Positions 17,519-27,850 of a stretch of DNA of 64,000 bases are shown here, piece by piece (the first letter of the stretch is position 1; every line of letters starts with the position of its first letter). Source of the DNA: Salinimonas profundi (GTDB lineage Bacteria > Pseudomonadota > Gammaproteobacteria > Enterobacterales > Alteromonadaceae); NCBI RefSeq assembly GCF_014750655.1, contig NZ_JABBXD010000004.1, positions 204,845 to 268,844 on the forward strand, given 5' to 3'. Made by a program: the position numbers and the translations under genes. Below the pieces are notes generated by a model that was not told where the DNA came from, did no database searches, and was given only the letters and a program-made list of their open reading frames with translations.

Positions 17519-18355
17519 ATGAGTACCAGAACGTTGCGTATTACATTGCTCACATTGCTGCTGACATTATTTAGCGTAAACTCGGCCGCCAGTTTGCTGA
17601 GTGAGGCGCTGACCGCGCGATACAATGAGCAGGAGCGCATCAGTTTTCTGGCCGGTGATGAAGAGCATGTCGCTCTTAGCTTTCCGCCTACCATTACGTT
17701 AAAGCGCGGTGTTGCCATAGTGTTAGCCGAAGCGGGCTATCAGGGTCTGACGCTTCAATCAGGCAGTGCACTGGCTCAGCCCTTGCGCCGGTGGGGCTGG
17801 CACGTTGTAGTGGTTCCGGTGGTGCTGGAACCACAGACAGAATCAGCCGCCGAGCCTGCAGCATCTACGGCATACACTGATGATACCGGCCGCTGGCTAC
17901 ATGCAGATACTTTCCAGAGCAATCTGTCACTCATCACCTCAGGTATCTTTAATCAGTTTGCTGATGAGCCGGGCTACAAAATTGTTGTCAGTCAGGGGAT
18001 GACGGCAGCACAGCTGTTAAACCTGAATGCACAGGAAAAAGTGTCCGCCCCGGATGCCATTGTTGTCATAGCGCCATTCTGGCCGGAAATGTCTCAAAAC
18101 CAGCAAGTCGCCAACTGGATTGCCGATACCACCGTGCCGGTGCTGGACATCGCTGGCGGGCTGGCGAATCACTGGTCGGCGAAGACAATGTTACAGCGTA
18201 ATAATCACGCTCAGGCTGGTTTGAAAATGCATTATCGACAACGTCAGTTATCAGAATCAGCGGCCGGTACGTCAGGTATTCACGGCCATACCTCACCGTT
18301 TATCACCCGACTAAGTAAAGAAATTTACGGCTGGACACGTTATTTGGGCTGGTAA
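17519..18355 (+). CDS. DUF3530 family exported protein
   Basis: A 278-residue protein from the ATG at 17519. Residues 1-24 are a signal peptide (RTLRITLLTLLLTLFSVNSAAS). The body has an alpha/beta-hydrolase-like pattern: RGVAIVLAEAGYQ (about 60-72), RRWGWHVVVVPVV, a KIVVSQGMTAAQLL segment in place of a nucleophile elbow, DAIVVIAPF, and a late LDIAGG. This fits DUF3530, a family of exported proteins related to hydrolases but often without a clear catalytic serine. No operon partner; the role is unknown. Confidence 0.75.
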   Translation: MSTRTLRITLLTLLLTLFSVNSAASLLSEALTARYNEQERISFLAGDEEHVALSFPPTITLKRGVAIVLAEAGYQGLTLQSGSALAQPLRRWGWHVVVVPVVLEPQTESAAEPAASTAYTDDTGRWLHADTFQSNLSLITSGIFNQFADEPGYKIVVSQGMTAAQLLNLNAQEKVSAPDAIVVIAPFWPEMSQNQQVANWIADTTVPVLDIAGGLANHWSAKTMLQRNNHAQAGLKMHYRQRQLSESAAGTSGIHGHTSPFITRLSKEIYGWTRYLGW

Positions 18356-18445
18356 ACGGGACAGTTCGCGGAAAATCCTCTTCCATTTCAATGCCCTGTT
18401 TGTTCTACTTATCAGCAATGGTAAATAATGAAATTCGCACTATAA

Positions 18446-18805
18446 TTGAAAAATTATAACGATATTACCGGCAACGGTTCAGTGAAAGTTAATAACTTTA
18501 TTAGCGAGAAGTCTCAGCAACTGTGCTATTACCTGCGCGGCTACTGGGGAAATCTCATTGCCTATTCGGAACTGGAATTGTTCTTCTGGGATGTGCTGGA
18601 AGAATGGAGCCAGGTCGAGTATAGCCTTGAGCAACCCTATAGCAGTCAGGAGCGGGTATTCTGGCATCTGCTTCACCAGATTCATTACTGGGATGCTCAG
18701 AAAATCATGCTGGACGATGATCTTATCGCAGAGCTGCAGCGCTGTGCGTGTTTTCTTGAAGGGACAGGCCGTTGTCCTATAGACTGTGTGGGTATTCGCC
18801 CATAA
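18446..18805 (+). CDS. Hypothetical protein
   Basis: 119 residues from a TTG; an in-frame GTG at 18482 (KVNNFISEKSQQLCYYLRG) is an equally likely start, and neither has a good ribosome-binding site. The protein is rich in aromatics (Trp and Tyr) and acidic residues, with a Cys cluster near the end (RCACFLEGTGRCPIDCVG). No membrane segment or signal is seen. The family is not recognised. Codon use looks like the surrounding core genes, which supports it being coding. Confidence 0.6.
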   Translation: MKNYNDITGNGSVKVNNFISEKSQQLCYYLRGYWGNLIAYSELELFFWDVLEEWSQVEYSLEQPYSSQERVFWHLLHQIHYWDAQKIMLDDDLIAELQRCACFLEGTGRCPIDCVGIRP

Positions 18806-18897
18806 ACTAAGGCGCGTGCTTCGCTGTCTGCCTCGCCACCTGCAAACATTCGCAGTCAGGCTGTAGATGTAATTCTGTCTCATAGCGTCAATCATTC

Positions 18898-20235
18898 ATG
18901 CCATTACCAGCTTTTATAAACGCGTACCGCGACAGGCGTCTGCTGAGTATTTTTTTATTCGGTATTTCCAGCGGCTTCCCTTTTGTCATGATTGGTTCGG
19001 TCATGTCGGCCTGGCTGTCTGATGAAGGGCTCTCCCGCTCCAGTATTGGCCTGTTTGGCATCATCTTTAACGTCTACGCGTTCAACTTTTTGTGGTCCCC
19101 CCTGCTTGACCGTATCAAACCGCCTGCGCTGGGCCAGCGCCGGGGCTGGATCCTGGCGATGCAACTTGCCATCATTACCTGTTGCCTGGTGATGTCCAGA
19201 CTGGATGTCGCCAGTGAGCTTTTCACCATGGCCCTGCTGGGGTTACTCATCGCGATATTCTCATCCACCCAGGATATTGCCATTGATGCATATCGCATCG
19301 ACATTATCCAGGATGACGAAAAAGACAAGTTATCTGCCGGCTCTTCACTGGCCACGGCCGGCTGGTGGACAGGGTATGGCGGGCTGGGCGCGCTGCCATT
19401 TGTGATGGCTGATTTGCCGGGCTGGGACTGGTCTACTATCTATCTGGTTCTGGCCGCTATCATGGCTGTAATAAGCATTTTCACCTTACTGGCTAAAGAG
19501 CCTGATATCGACCGGGAGTTTATTGCCCGTCAGGCCTACAAACGGTATGAAGATGCCACCGGCGGGCAGCAGGGGCACAGTGCCATCTTTGCCTGGCTTG
19601 GTGTCACACTTATCGAGCCGTTTCGCGAGTTTTTCCAGCGCAGTGGTGTCAGGCTAGCCCTGTCCATTTTGCTGTTCATCTTTTTGTTTAAGTTGGGCGA
19701 GGCCTTTCTGGGACGAATGAGTATCGTCTTTTACAAAGAGGTCGGCTTTACCAATACGGATATTGGTTATTACTCTAAGCTTCTTAACTGGTGGGTGACC
19801 ATCGTGTTTTCCATCATCGGCGGCATGATGAATATACGTTATGGTATTTATCGCGGGCTGTTGATTGCCGGGATCGCGATGGCCAGCAGTAATCTGATGT
19901 TTGCCTGGATTGCTGAAGTCGGCCCCAATAAAACATTGTTTGCTGCTACCATTATCGTCGATGGTTTTACCTCAGCCTGGAGCACTGTGGCCATGGTGGC
20001 CTTTATCAGTCTGATGTGTAATCGCGCCTTCTCGGCATCGCAATATGCCCTGATGGCATCGCTTAGCGTTGCGGGTAAAAATACGCTGGCTGCCGGAAGC
20101 GGCTGGATTGTGGATACGATGAACGGGAACTGGAGCCTGTTTTTCATTTTAACCGCGCTCATGGTTATTCCCGGGTTACTGTTTCTGCGCAGCCTTAAGC
20201 ACGATATTGCCCGGGCAGAAAAAGCCAGCGCCTGA
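18898..20235 (+). CDS. ampG: AmpG family muropeptide MFS transporter
   Basis: A 445-residue, 12-segment major facilitator. Diagnostic AmpG sequence: FLFGISSGFPFVMIGSVMSAWL at the start, NFLWSPLLDRIKPPALGQRRGW after the second or third segment, and SSTQDIAIDAYRIDII. AmpG imports anhydro-muropeptides from the periplasm for cell-wall recycling and affects beta-lactamase induction where AmpC is present. It converges with the PAS-GGDEF gene with a 6-base gap. No amp genes are nearby, so the substrate is inferred from family only. Confidence 0.85.
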   Translation: MPLPAFINAYRDRRLLSIFLFGISSGFPFVMIGSVMSAWLSDEGLSRSSIGLFGIIFNVYAFNFLWSPLLDRIKPPALGQRRGWILAMQLAIITCCLVMSRLDVASELFTMALLGLLIAIFSSTQDIAIDAYRIDIIQDDEKDKLSAGSSLATAGWWTGYGGLGALPFVMADLPGWDWSTIYLVLAAIMAVISIFTLLAKEPDIDREFIARQAYKRYEDATGGQQGHSAIFAWLGVTLIEPFREFFQRSGVRLALSILLFIFLFKLGEAFLGRMSIVFYKEVGFTNTDIGYYSKLLNWWVTIVFSIIGGMMNIRYGIYRGLLIAGIAMASSNLMFAWIAEVGPNKTLFAATIIVDGFTSAWSTVAMVAFISLMCNRAFSASQYALMASLSVAGKNTLAAGSGWIVDTMNGNWSLFFILTALMVIPGLLFLRSLKHDIARAEKASA

Positions 20236-20241
20236 TTATCA

Positions 20242-21216
20242 TCAGGTGCCGGTTTTCACCATTTCAGTTGTTTTCACGCAGGCACGGTTACGCCCCTGCG
20301 TTTTTGCGTCGTACAGTGCCATATCAGCCTGCTCCAGCCAGACCATCGCACTGCGATAGGAGGCATCAAAGGGAGCCAGCCCCAGGCTCACAGTAAAGGT
20401 AATTTCGGTGTCTTCGTGACACACTTTGGTTTGCTGTGCACAGTCGCGAATACGTTCAGCCACCAGTGCGGCTTTTTCGCTATCTGCGTCGGTCAGAATA
20501 ACGACAAACTCTTCGCCGCCATACCGCCCGGCTAAATCGGTTTCACGCACCGTGTCGCGGATGATTTCAGCCAGTGCCTGGATCACCTTATCGCCTGCCT
20601 GATGCCCATAGGTATCATTGACCTGCTTAAAATGATCGATATCCAGCATCATCGCCGTGACGGGCTTGTCGCGCCGACGCGCCAGTTTAAATGTATTATC
20701 GAATCGCTCCTGCCAGTAGCGCCGGTTATACAAACCCGTCAGGCCGTCAACGCGACTCATGTATTTGAGCTCTTCGTTTAATCGTTCAACCCGCAGTTTA
20801 CCTAAAGCCTGTGCAGTCACATCGTATACCATCATACACATACGTTCGACGCTGCCGTTGGTGGAGGTCAGCGGGAACATGGTGACATTCTGGAACATAC
20901 TGGCTGAATCGGAGGTGATAGGACGATTGCTTCCGAAGCGAAACAAATAGGGGCGCTGTTCCCAGATAAGAAATACCGGGGTTTTTAAATTGAAAACCGG
21001 TTCAGCTTTGGCGCGAAGCCATGCTTCATCAATTTCTTTAAAGTGTGAAAACAGCGGCTTACCGCAAATCTGACTGGGCAGTATATCGGAGTGATTTTCC
21101 ATAAACTGGTTCCAGACCTCAACATTGAAGTCTCTGTCCAGCACTACAATGCCCACTTCCAGTGAGCTGAGCAATTCGTGCTGCCAGTGAAGCTGAGCGA
21201 TTTCCCCCGGATTCAT
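20242..21216 (-). CDS. PAS-GGDEF diguanylate cyclase
   Basis: A 324-residue soluble protein. A PAS sensor domain (about 10-130, LEVGIVVLDRDFNVEVWNQF) is followed by a short linker and a GGDEF domain (about 155-315). The active-site motif is RYGGEEF, and the RETD five residues before it is a canonical I-site for c-di-GMP product inhibition. It should make c-di-GMP from GTP. Its ATG overlaps the stop of the upstream REC-CheC gene (ATGA), so the two are translationally coupled and probably form one signalling unit. Confidence 0.93.
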   Translation of the reverse strand: MNPGEIAQLHWQHELLSSLEVGIVVLDRDFNVEVWNQFMENHSDILPSQICGKPLFSHFKEIDEAWLRAKAEPVFNLKTPVFLIWEQRPYLFRFGSNRPITSDSASMFQNVTMFPLTSTNGSVERMCMMVYDVTAQALGKLRVERLNEELKYMSRVDGLTGLYNRRYWQERFDNTFKLARRRDKPVTAMMLDIDHFKQVNDTYGHQAGDKVIQALAEIIRDTVRETDLAGRYGGEEFVVILTDADSEKAALVAERIRDCAQQTKVCHEDTEITFTVSLGLAPFDASYRSAMVWLEQADMALYDAKTQGRNRACVKTTEMVKTGT

Positions 21217-22247
21217 ATCGCCTCCTCTTCTAAATCCACCAGACGCGTATAAATTTTTTCCATCGCATCATCGGGGAACAATAACAGCAAGTCAAAACTG
21301 ATATCGTGACGCTTGATAGCGTAGGCTATTTCCACCGCCATGACTTTACTCCAGCGCGAAATATTATCACTGAGTAAAACTTCCAGTCCTCTGTCGCGCC
21401 CCAACAAAATGGGCTGGGTGTGGCTGAAATTTACATTAAGCTGGTCAGACAATGCATTGAGGCAGGCACCAATAAGAATATTAGAGACATCCATCAGCGC
21501 TTCTAATGACAACTGATTAGTGTGCTCACTGCCCTCGCCTTTAAACGAATAGCCTAGCATCTCTGCCATACTGCGCGTATTTGTATCGTTAAAGATAACC
21601 AGCGCTTCGCCCTTAATACCAGCGCTGACAAAGCCTTTTGATACTGCAGAAACCCGCTCATTGCGATTGATCTCGGCAATGGCCATATGCAGCTCGTTAC
21701 TTTCAATCAGATTAACATTAGGGATGGGCAAATCCACAAATTCACCCAACAGTCGCGCCAGGCTTTCTCCGGCTCTGCCCATCGCCACATTTACCAGTTC
21801 GCGATAGATATCGAGCTTATCTGATGACTGCCCCTGTCTGGCGCTCACTGACTGTTTGCGCCCTGACGCATCGGCATCACCATTGTAAATACCGTACTGG
21901 CTAAGCAGCGACATCAGTTTTGAATTATCGATGGGCTTGCGAATAAATTCCAGTGCACCCAGGCCAAGCATACGTTCTCTGGCTTCAGGCTGAACATCGC
22001 CGGATACCACGATAACCAGACACGGCAAATCATCCTGACGGATGGCTTTCATGGTCTGATAGCCATCCATGACCGGCATGTTCAGATCCAAAAACATGAC
22101 ATCGCCTTTTCCCTGACGAATAAGCGATAACGCTTCTTCTCCGTTACCGGCAAAGGTTATATCAACATCCCATCCATCCGGAATTGATCGGGCTAGCTGC
22201 CTGCGGGCGAAGCCAGAATCATCACAAATCAGAACAGGTGTTGTCAT
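21213..22247 (-). CDS. Response regulator with CheC/CheX-like output domain
   Basis: 344 residues. A receiver domain (1-120) has the acidic pair Asp9-Asp10, phosphoacceptor Asp54 (MFLDLNMPVMDG), Ser82 and Lys104. The C-terminal part (about 150-340) resembles the CheC/CheX phosphatase fold. The CheC signature Asn-x22-Pro is present (SNILIG to HTQP), but the catalytic Glu three residues before the Asn is Asp (LMDVSN). It may be a phosphatase, or a domain reused for binding. The 4-base overlap with the GGDEF gene suggests it controls or is controlled with c-di-GMP synthesis. Confidence 0.85.
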   Translation of the reverse strand: MTTPVLICDDSGFARRQLARSIPDGWDVDITFAGNGEEALSLIRQGKGDVMFLDLNMPVMDGYQTMKAIRQDDLPCLVIVVSGDVQPEARERMLGLGALEFIRKPIDNSKLMSLLSQYGIYNGDADASGRKQSVSARQGQSSDKLDIYRELVNVAMGRAGESLARLLGEFVDLPIPNVNLIESNELHMAIAEINRNERVSAVSKGFVSAGIKGEALVIFNDTNTRSMAEMLGYSFKGEGSEHTNQLSLEALMDVSNILIGACLNALSDQLNVNFSHTQPILLGRDRGLEVLLSDNISRWSKVMAVEIAYAIKRHDISFDLLLLFPDDAMEKIYTRLVDLEEEAI

Positions 22248-22255
22248 GCTGATCC

Positions 22256-23089
22256 TTATATGGCCACCGGCGCTTTAATGTGAGGATGCGCCTGATAATT
22301 TTCTAACGTGAAGTCATCGAAACTAAACCCGAAGATGTCTTTGACCTCAGGGTTTATTCGCATTGTGGGACGGGGGTATGGTGTTCTGGCCAGTTGCGTG
22401 TCTGCCTGCTCCAAATGATTAACATACAAATGCGCATCACCCAGGGTATGAATAAAATCGCCCGGCTCCAGGTCGCACACCTGCGCCACCATCATGGTCA
22501 ACAATGCGTAACTGGCGATGTTAAAGGGCACGCCTAAAAAGATATCACCGCTGCGCTGATAGAGCTGGCAAGACAGCCGCCCTTTCAGCACATAAAACTG
22601 AAAAAGGGTATGGCAGGGTGGTAATGCCTGACGCTGCTGCGCAGCGTTTTCTTTTGGACTGATTGACGTGTCAGGCAAAACAGCCGGATTCCAGGCACTG
22701 ACAATTAAACGACGAGAATCAGGGTTCGTTTTGATTTGCTCAATAACCTGCGCAATCTGATCAATGGTGCCGCCATCAGGCGTTGGCCAGCTGCGCCACT
22801 GCGCCCCATAAACCGGACCTAACTCACCCTCATCGGTGGCCCACTCATCCCAGATTGAAACGCCATTTTCTTTAAGGTAGCGAATGTTCGTTTCGCCTTT
22901 CAAAAACCATAACAGTTCATGAATAATCGAGCGAAGATGGCACTTCTTTGTTGTGACCAGCGGAAAGCCTTCACGCAAATCAAAACGCATCTGATGGCCA
23001 AATACACTTAGCGTGCCCGTGCCGGTGCGGTCTTCTTTTTTCACGCCGTTGTCACGAACGTGCTGCATTAACGACAGATACTCTTTCAT
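22256..23089 (-). CDS. thyA: Thymidylate synthase ThyA
   Basis: Makes dTMP from dUMP with methylene-tetrahydrofolate. The catalytic Cys is in [35 protein letters not shown] is the dUMP/folate-binding region. At 277 residues it is 13 longer than the E. coli enzyme. The extra residues sit just before the catalytic loop ([16 protein letters not shown]), a feature of a known ThyA subgroup. It follows lgt by one base, as in the conserved lgt-thyA pair. FolA, which recycles the dihydrofolate product, is elsewhere in this window. Confidence 0.97.
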   Translation of the reverse strand: MKEYLSLMQHVRDNGVKKEDRTGTGTLSVFGHQMRFDLREGFPLVTTKKCHLRSIIHELLWFLKGETNIRYLKENGVSIWDEWATDEGELGPVYGAQWRSWPTPDGGTIDQIAQVIEQIKTNPDSRRLIVSAWNPAVLPDTSISPKENAAQQRQALPPCHTLFQFYVLKGRLSCQLYQRSGDIFLGVPFNIASYALLTMMVAQVCDLEPGDFIHTLGDAHLYVNHLEQADTQLARTPYPRPTMRINPEVKDIFGFSFDDFTLENYQAHPHIKAPVAI

Positions 23090-23090
23090 C

Positions 23091-23909
23091 TTATTTTTGC
23101 TTCTGCTTAGTCGTTGAAACGCCAGGGGCCTTTCGGTAAGCCCCTACCATCAGCCAGATTCCCAGTGCAATCATCGGAATACACAGCAACTGCCCCTGAC
23201 TCAAACCGACATCATACAAGCCCAGATGCGCGTCGGGCTGACGGAAATACTCGACAAAGAAACGAAACGCGCCATACCCCAGCAGGAACAATCCACTGAC
23301 GGCGCCAGTCGGTCTGGGCTTTGCAGAGTACAACCAGAGTATGATAAACAGCACAACGCCTTCAAGCGCGAATTCATACAATTGCGATGGATGACGGGGA
23401 ACATTGCCGGCATTGGGAAAAATAATCGCCCAGGGCACATCGGTGGTTCGCCCCCACAGTTCTGCATTAAGAAAGTTGCCTATCCGACCTGCCCCTAGTC
23501 CGATGGGAACCAATGGCGCGATAAAATCGCCCACCTCGAGAAATTTTGCATTCATTCGCCTGGCCTGCCATGCCAGTGCCGCCAGCACACCAAGCAGTCC
23601 GCCATGGAATGACATTCCCCCGGCCCAAATTTTAAACAGGTAGAGCGGGTTCGCCAGAAACATGTCGAACTGATAAAACAAGACATAACCAATTCGCCCA
23701 CCCAGAATCACGCCAACAAATCCCCAAAACAGCAGATCTGCCAGTTGCTCTTTACTCCAGCTGGTTTGCTCAAGACGTTTGTGCGCCAGTAAATAAGCGG
23801 CGACAAACCCCACCAGATACATCAGCCCATACCAACGAACATGTAGTGGTCCCAAACTAAAAATAATGGGATCGATGTTCGGGAAAACCAGATAACTGCT
23901 TTCTGCCAT
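23091..23909 (-). CDS. lgt: Prolipoprotein diacylglyceryl transferase Lgt
   Basis: Transfers diacylglycerol from phosphatidylglycerol to the lipobox cysteine of prelipoproteins in the inner membrane. The 272-residue protein has seven hydrophobic segments and the signature [16 protein letters not shown], plus HVRWYGLMY and [11 protein letters not shown]. Client lipoproteins visible in this window are PrsT and NlpD. It lies between the TSUP permease (3-base gap) and thyA (1-base gap). Confidence 0.96.
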   Translation of the reverse strand: MAESSYLVFPNIDPIIFSLGPLHVRWYGLMYLVGFVAAYLLAHKRLEQTSWSKEQLADLLFWGFVGVILGGRIGYVLFYQFDMFLANPLYLFKIWAGGMSFHGGLLGVLAALAWQARRMNAKFLEVGDFIAPLVPIGLGAGRIGNFLNAELWGRTTDVPWAIIFPNAGNVPRHPSQLYEFALEGVVLFIILWLYSAKPRPTGAVSGLFLLGYGAFRFFVEYFRQPDAHLGLYDVGLSQGQLLCIPMIALGIWLMVGAYRKAPGVSTTKQKQK

Positions 23910-23912
23910 GAT

Positions 23913-24720
23913 TTACTCTATTCCTACGATCATGCGAATACTGACCAGCACCAATAAGCCAGCCAATATCTTCTTCAAAACTTTTGTGTCCATTCTCTGC
24001 CCGAGCCGTGCACCAATGCCCGCGGTAAAAATGGAGGTGGTCACAATACCGAAAGTTGCGGGTAAATACACGTACCCTATCGCACCGGATGGCAGTGTCA
24101 GCTCCTTCATGCCGGCAATAATAAAACTGGCACTACCGAATATGGCAATAATGAGCCCGCTGACAGCAGCACAGCCGATGGCCTGACGAATATTAACCTG
24201 AAACCAGACCAGTGCCGGCACCAGTAACGCACCGCCACCAATGCCCATCAGGGCACTGATAAAACCGGTTACACCACCCACCATGCCCAGCATTTTATTT
24301 GTTGCCGTATGCTTAGAGGCTTCGCGTTTTCCAAATACCATTTGCAGCGCAATCAGCATAACCAGTACGGCAAAAATGTTTTTCAGCAGATGCCCGGATA
24401 TGTGACTGGCAAACTGCGCGCCCAGTGTGGCACCAATGGCAATCCCGATGCCCGCATAAAATACAAGTTTCTTATCGATATTTCCTAACCGGTAGTGGGC
24501 GGCTGCCGATGACATACCGGTGAAAATGATGGTGGATAAGGACGTGGCAATGGCCATTGGCATGACCAGATCGGTATCAAGGTGTAAAAAATGGACCAGC
24601 AAATAAGACAGGGCGGGCACGATAATCACACCACCGCCTATCCCCAGCATACCTGCCAGCAGACCGACCACCAGGCCAATGCCCAGACAAAAACTAAAGA
24701 TGATATAGACAGGTTCCATG
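23913..24720 (-). CDS. TSUP family (TauE/SafE-type) membrane permease
   Basis: An 8-segment membrane protein of about 268 residues in two homologous halves, each with a glycine-rich GIGGGxxxVPAL motif (GMLGIGGGVIIVPALSYLL and MGIGGGALLVPALVWF). That duplicated motif defines the TSUP/TauE-SafE family of sulfite or organosulfonate exporters. ATG at 24718-24720 is preferred (GGAA upstream); an in-frame GTG lies 11 bases further up. It is inserted in the otherwise conserved ptsP-lgt-thyA order. Substrate unknown. Confidence 0.88.
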
Positions 24721-24823
24721 CCTTGTTCCACGCAAGCGCAATCACAAACTGTGATAACGGGAAAGAAAAATTCGCGGCTAGCCTACCATAAAAATCCGGG
24801 GGTTTCGTGTACTGCGTAAAAGG

Positions 24824-27133
24824 TCACGAGCCGGCGCGGATGAGGCCACCCAGGCCTTTTTGCTCAAGATAGTCGTTGATGTGGGAATATACGTCCTGAT
24901 GCGTATGCGCCGTAAGGGCACAGGACAGGAGGTTTTTGCTCTCCTGCAAGTTCACATTTCTGACCACCCAGTTAATTTTGCGTAGGTTGTGTGCATTCAT
25001 GCTCAGCCGGCGATACCCCATCCCCATCAACAAAATAGCGCCGCCAGGTTCGCCAGCAATCTCACCACACACAGTAACCGGAATCTGATTAGCGTCGGCC
25101 TGGCGAACAATGTCATACAGCGCGCTTAGCACAGCCGGATGATAGCTGTTGTAAAGCCCGGCTACGCGCGTATTGTTTCTGTCCACAGCCAACAAGTATT
25201 GGGTTAAATCATTACTGCCTACAGAAAAGAAATCGACATGCTTTGCCAGTTGCGGCAGCTGATAAAGCACCGAGGGCACTTCCAGCATAACGCCAATCTT
25301 TGGCTTAACCAGCAATTGTCCGGTTTCAATGGCTTCTTCGCGCACCTCAAAAAAAGCCTGTTCTATCAGTCGTGTTGCTTCCTGAACCTCATTGACTGAA
25401 GAAATCATTGGCAGCATGATTTGCAGATTCTTCAGACCGAGACTGGCTTTTAGCATCGCCCGGATTTGTACCAAAAAGATTTCAGGGTGATCCAGCGTCA
25501 ACCGCACGCCACGCCAGCCCAGAAATGGGTTTTCCTCATTAATTGGAAAATAGGGCAACGGTTTATCACCGCCGACATCCAGTGTTCGCATGGTAACCTG
25601 CTGTTCGGGTACGCAGTGCAGCACTTCACTGTAAAGCTTGATTTGTTCTTTTTCTGACGGAAAGCTTTCGCGCAGCATGAAGGGAATTTCAGTGCGATAA
25701 AGCCCGATGCCATTACCGCGGCTGCGTGCCACCGTTTCTATCTCAACCGACAATCCCGCATTGATAAGCAGAGACATCCGGCACCCGTCCTGTGTTTCAC
25801 ACGCCTTGTCAGCTTCAGCATCAATGCGTTCTGATAACAGATTTTCTTCTTCGATCAGTTGTGCAAAGCTTTGCCGAATCGGCTTGTCAGGGGAGATTAA
25901 GACTTCTCCAGAATAGCCATCCAACAGTATTTCTTTGTTTTCCAGCAAACTCGGAGAGACATTCTGACAGCCCATGACTGCCGGCACGCCCATGGCTCTG
26001 GCCAGAATTGCGGCGTGAGAGTTGTTCGACCCGCGGATTGAAATAATGCCCTTGAGGTATTCACGCGGAAATTCTGCCAGCATGGTGGCCGATACTTCCT
26101 CAGCGACCAAAATACTGTCTCGGGTTGCATTCGGCAATGCGTGGTCTTCACCCCGGGTCAGCTTGAGAATATTAACCAGAATGCGGTTAGACAGGTCGAT
26201 GATATCAATGGCCCGCTCCTGCATATACGGGTCATCCATATTAGCAAAGCGCGCGGCATAATCTTCTACCACCATTTTAAGTGAAGAGCCGGCACACCAC
26301 TTTTCCTGAATTTTTGCCTCAACTTCACGACCCAGACTATTGGCGTCCAGCAAGTGATGGTAAAGCTGAAAAATCGCTTTAACATCCTCAGGGATACTGT
26401 CTTCCAGGCTACCGGAAAGATCATCGACCTGTTCGCGGGTGATCTCTACGGCTTTGCGATAAATTTGCACCTCACGCTGCAAATCTTCGGCCCGCTTCAC
26501 CACCAAACGTCGCAGATCCACTGTAGAATCGGTGGAAAAACCATGCCCGATTGCCAGTCCGGGGGAGCCTGCAATGCCCATCACTTTTTTCTGGCGGATA
26601 CCAGAGGGAACGATGTCATTGTTACTCAGTGCGCCCCGGATCTCTGCGTTGGTAATTTCCAGCGCTAACTGAGCGGCCAGTGTAACCAGAAAGGCTTCTT
26701 CATCTTCACTGAAAAAGCGCATTTTAGCCTGCTGCATGGTAATAACACCCAGCACATTACGCTGGTGAATAATGGGCGTTCCCAGAAAGGCTTTATAGTT
26801 TTCTTCGTGAACTTCAGGATAGTGTTTGAAACGCGGGTGCTCGTGGGCATTTTGGATATTCAGCGGTTCTTCCCGCTGCCCCACCAGGCCAATCAGACCT
26901 TCAGAAAAGCCAATGCGAACCTGATCAACCGCATCAGGATGCAAGCCGTCAGTTGCTTTGAGAATAAATACCTGATTTTCATAATCGGCCAGATAAATCG
27001 AGCAGGAATCTACCTGCATGACCTGTTTGACGCGGCTAGCCACCCGAAACAACGCCTGATCAAGCGCAGGAATCTGACTCATTTCCTGAACAATGCGTTT
27101 GAGTGTGGTGAGCATACTGCCCTGGCTAGCCAC
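24824..27133 (-). CDS. ptsP: PEP-protein phosphotransferase PtsP (nitrogen PTS EI-Ntr)
   Basis: First enzyme of the nitrogen-related phosphotransfer chain, phosphorylating NPr from PEP. It has an N-terminal GAF domain (about 15-165), the PEP-utiliser swivelling domain with active-site His in SNNSHAAILARAMGVPAVMG, and a C-terminal TIM barrel with GLYRTEIPFM, GWRGVRLTLDHP and GSNDLTQYLLAVDR. The 769-residue length is normal for GAF-EI. Start is GTG (27131-27133) with AGGAGA 7 bases upstream. It follows rppH by 17 bases. Confidence 0.96.
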   Translation of the reverse strand: MASQGSMLTTLKRIVQEMSQIPALDQALFRVASRVKQVMQVDSCSIYLADYENQVFILKATDGLHPDAVDQVRIGFSEGLIGLVGQREEPLNIQNAHEHPRFKHYPEVHEENYKAFLGTPIIHQRNVLGVITMQQAKMRFFSEDEEAFLVTLAAQLALEITNAEIRGALSNNDIVPSGIRQKKVMGIAGSPGLAIGHGFSTDSTVDLRRLVVKRAEDLQREVQIYRKAVEITREQVDDLSGSLEDSIPEDVKAIFQLYHHLLDANSLGREVEAKIQEKWCAGSSLKMVVEDYAARFANMDDPYMQERAIDIIDLSNRILVNILKLTRGEDHALPNATRDSILVAEEVSATMLAEFPREYLKGIISIRGSNNSHAAILARAMGVPAVMGCQNVSPSLLENKEILLDGYSGEVLISPDKPIRQSFAQLIEEENLLSERIDAEADKACETQDGCRMSLLINAGLSVEIETVARSRGNGIGLYRTEIPFMLRESFPSEKEQIKLYSEVLHCVPEQQVTMRTLDVGGDKPLPYFPINEENPFLGWRGVRLTLDHPEIFLVQIRAMLKASLGLKNLQIMLPMISSVNEVQEATRLIEQAFFEVREEAIETGQLLVKPKIGVMLEVPSVLYQLPQLAKHVDFFSVGSNDLTQYLLAVDRNNTRVAGLYNSYHPAVLSALYDIVRQADANQIPVTVCGEIAGEPGGAILLMGMGYRRLSMNAHNLRKINWVVRNVNLQESKNLLSCALTAHTHQDVYSHINDYLEQKGLGGLIRAGS

Positions 27134-27150
27134 TGTATCGGTCTCCTGTC

Positions 27151-27684
27151 TTACCCTCGTCGCCGTTTTCTATGGCGTTTACCATGACCTGGCTGCCCGG
27201 GCTTCCCCAACGGCGGCATTGCCACAGTGACAAATTCTTTCATAACCTTGCGATAAACATCGCGCTTGAATGACACCACATTTCTGACCGGGTACCAATA
27301 GCTAACCCAGCGCCAGTCATCAAATTCCGGATGACCGGATTTAAGCACATCGACATCGGCGTCAGCACAGGTTAATTGTAGCAAAAACCACTTTTGCTTC
27401 TGACCGATACACACGGGATTACTCCCCTGTCTTATCAGCCGTTTTGGCAGTTTATAGCGCAGCCAGTTTCGTGTTACTCCCAAGATAGTGACGTCTTTAG
27501 GCCGCAGCCCTACCTCTTCATGTAACTCCCTGTACATCGCTTGCTCTGCAGTTTCCCCTTCATCAATTCCGCCTTGTGGAAACTGCCATGAATGTTGACC
27601 ATAACGTCTTGCCCAAAATACTTGTCCCATTTTGTTGCAAATCACTATGCCCACATTCGCACGGAATCCGTCGGCATCTATCAC
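27151..27684 (-). CDS. rppH: RNA pyrophosphohydrolase RppH
   Basis: Nudix hydrolase that strips pyrophosphate from mRNA 5' ends and starts decay. The Nudix box [23 protein letters not shown] is intact. N-terminal [16 protein letters not shown] and [16 protein letters not shown] match RppH. 177 residues with a basic tail ([10 protein letters not shown]). Start is GTG (27682-27684) with GGAG upstream. Head of the rppH-ptsP cluster and divergent from mutH, as in enterics. Confidence 0.96.
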   Translation of the reverse strand: MIDADGFRANVGIVICNKMGQVFWARRYGQHSWQFPQGGIDEGETAEQAMYRELHEEVGLRPKDVTILGVTRNWLRYKLPKRLIRQGSNPVCIGQKQKWFLLQLTCADADVDVLKSGHPEFDDWRWVSYWYPVRNVVSFKRDVYRKVMKEFVTVAMPPLGKPGQPGHGKRHRKRRRG

Positions 27685-27850
27685 TTAGACTCCCGGGCAC
27701 CTTAAATTTTTCTCTTAACTGCATTTGACCATAATATGCTGCCCATTCAAAGCATTAATCCTGCAAGGGTTTTTTGCCGCTCTGTGACGACCTTTTCTTT
27801 CGCAGTGCAGCATCGTACACTGCCCCTGATTAATAACAGAAAGGCAGACA

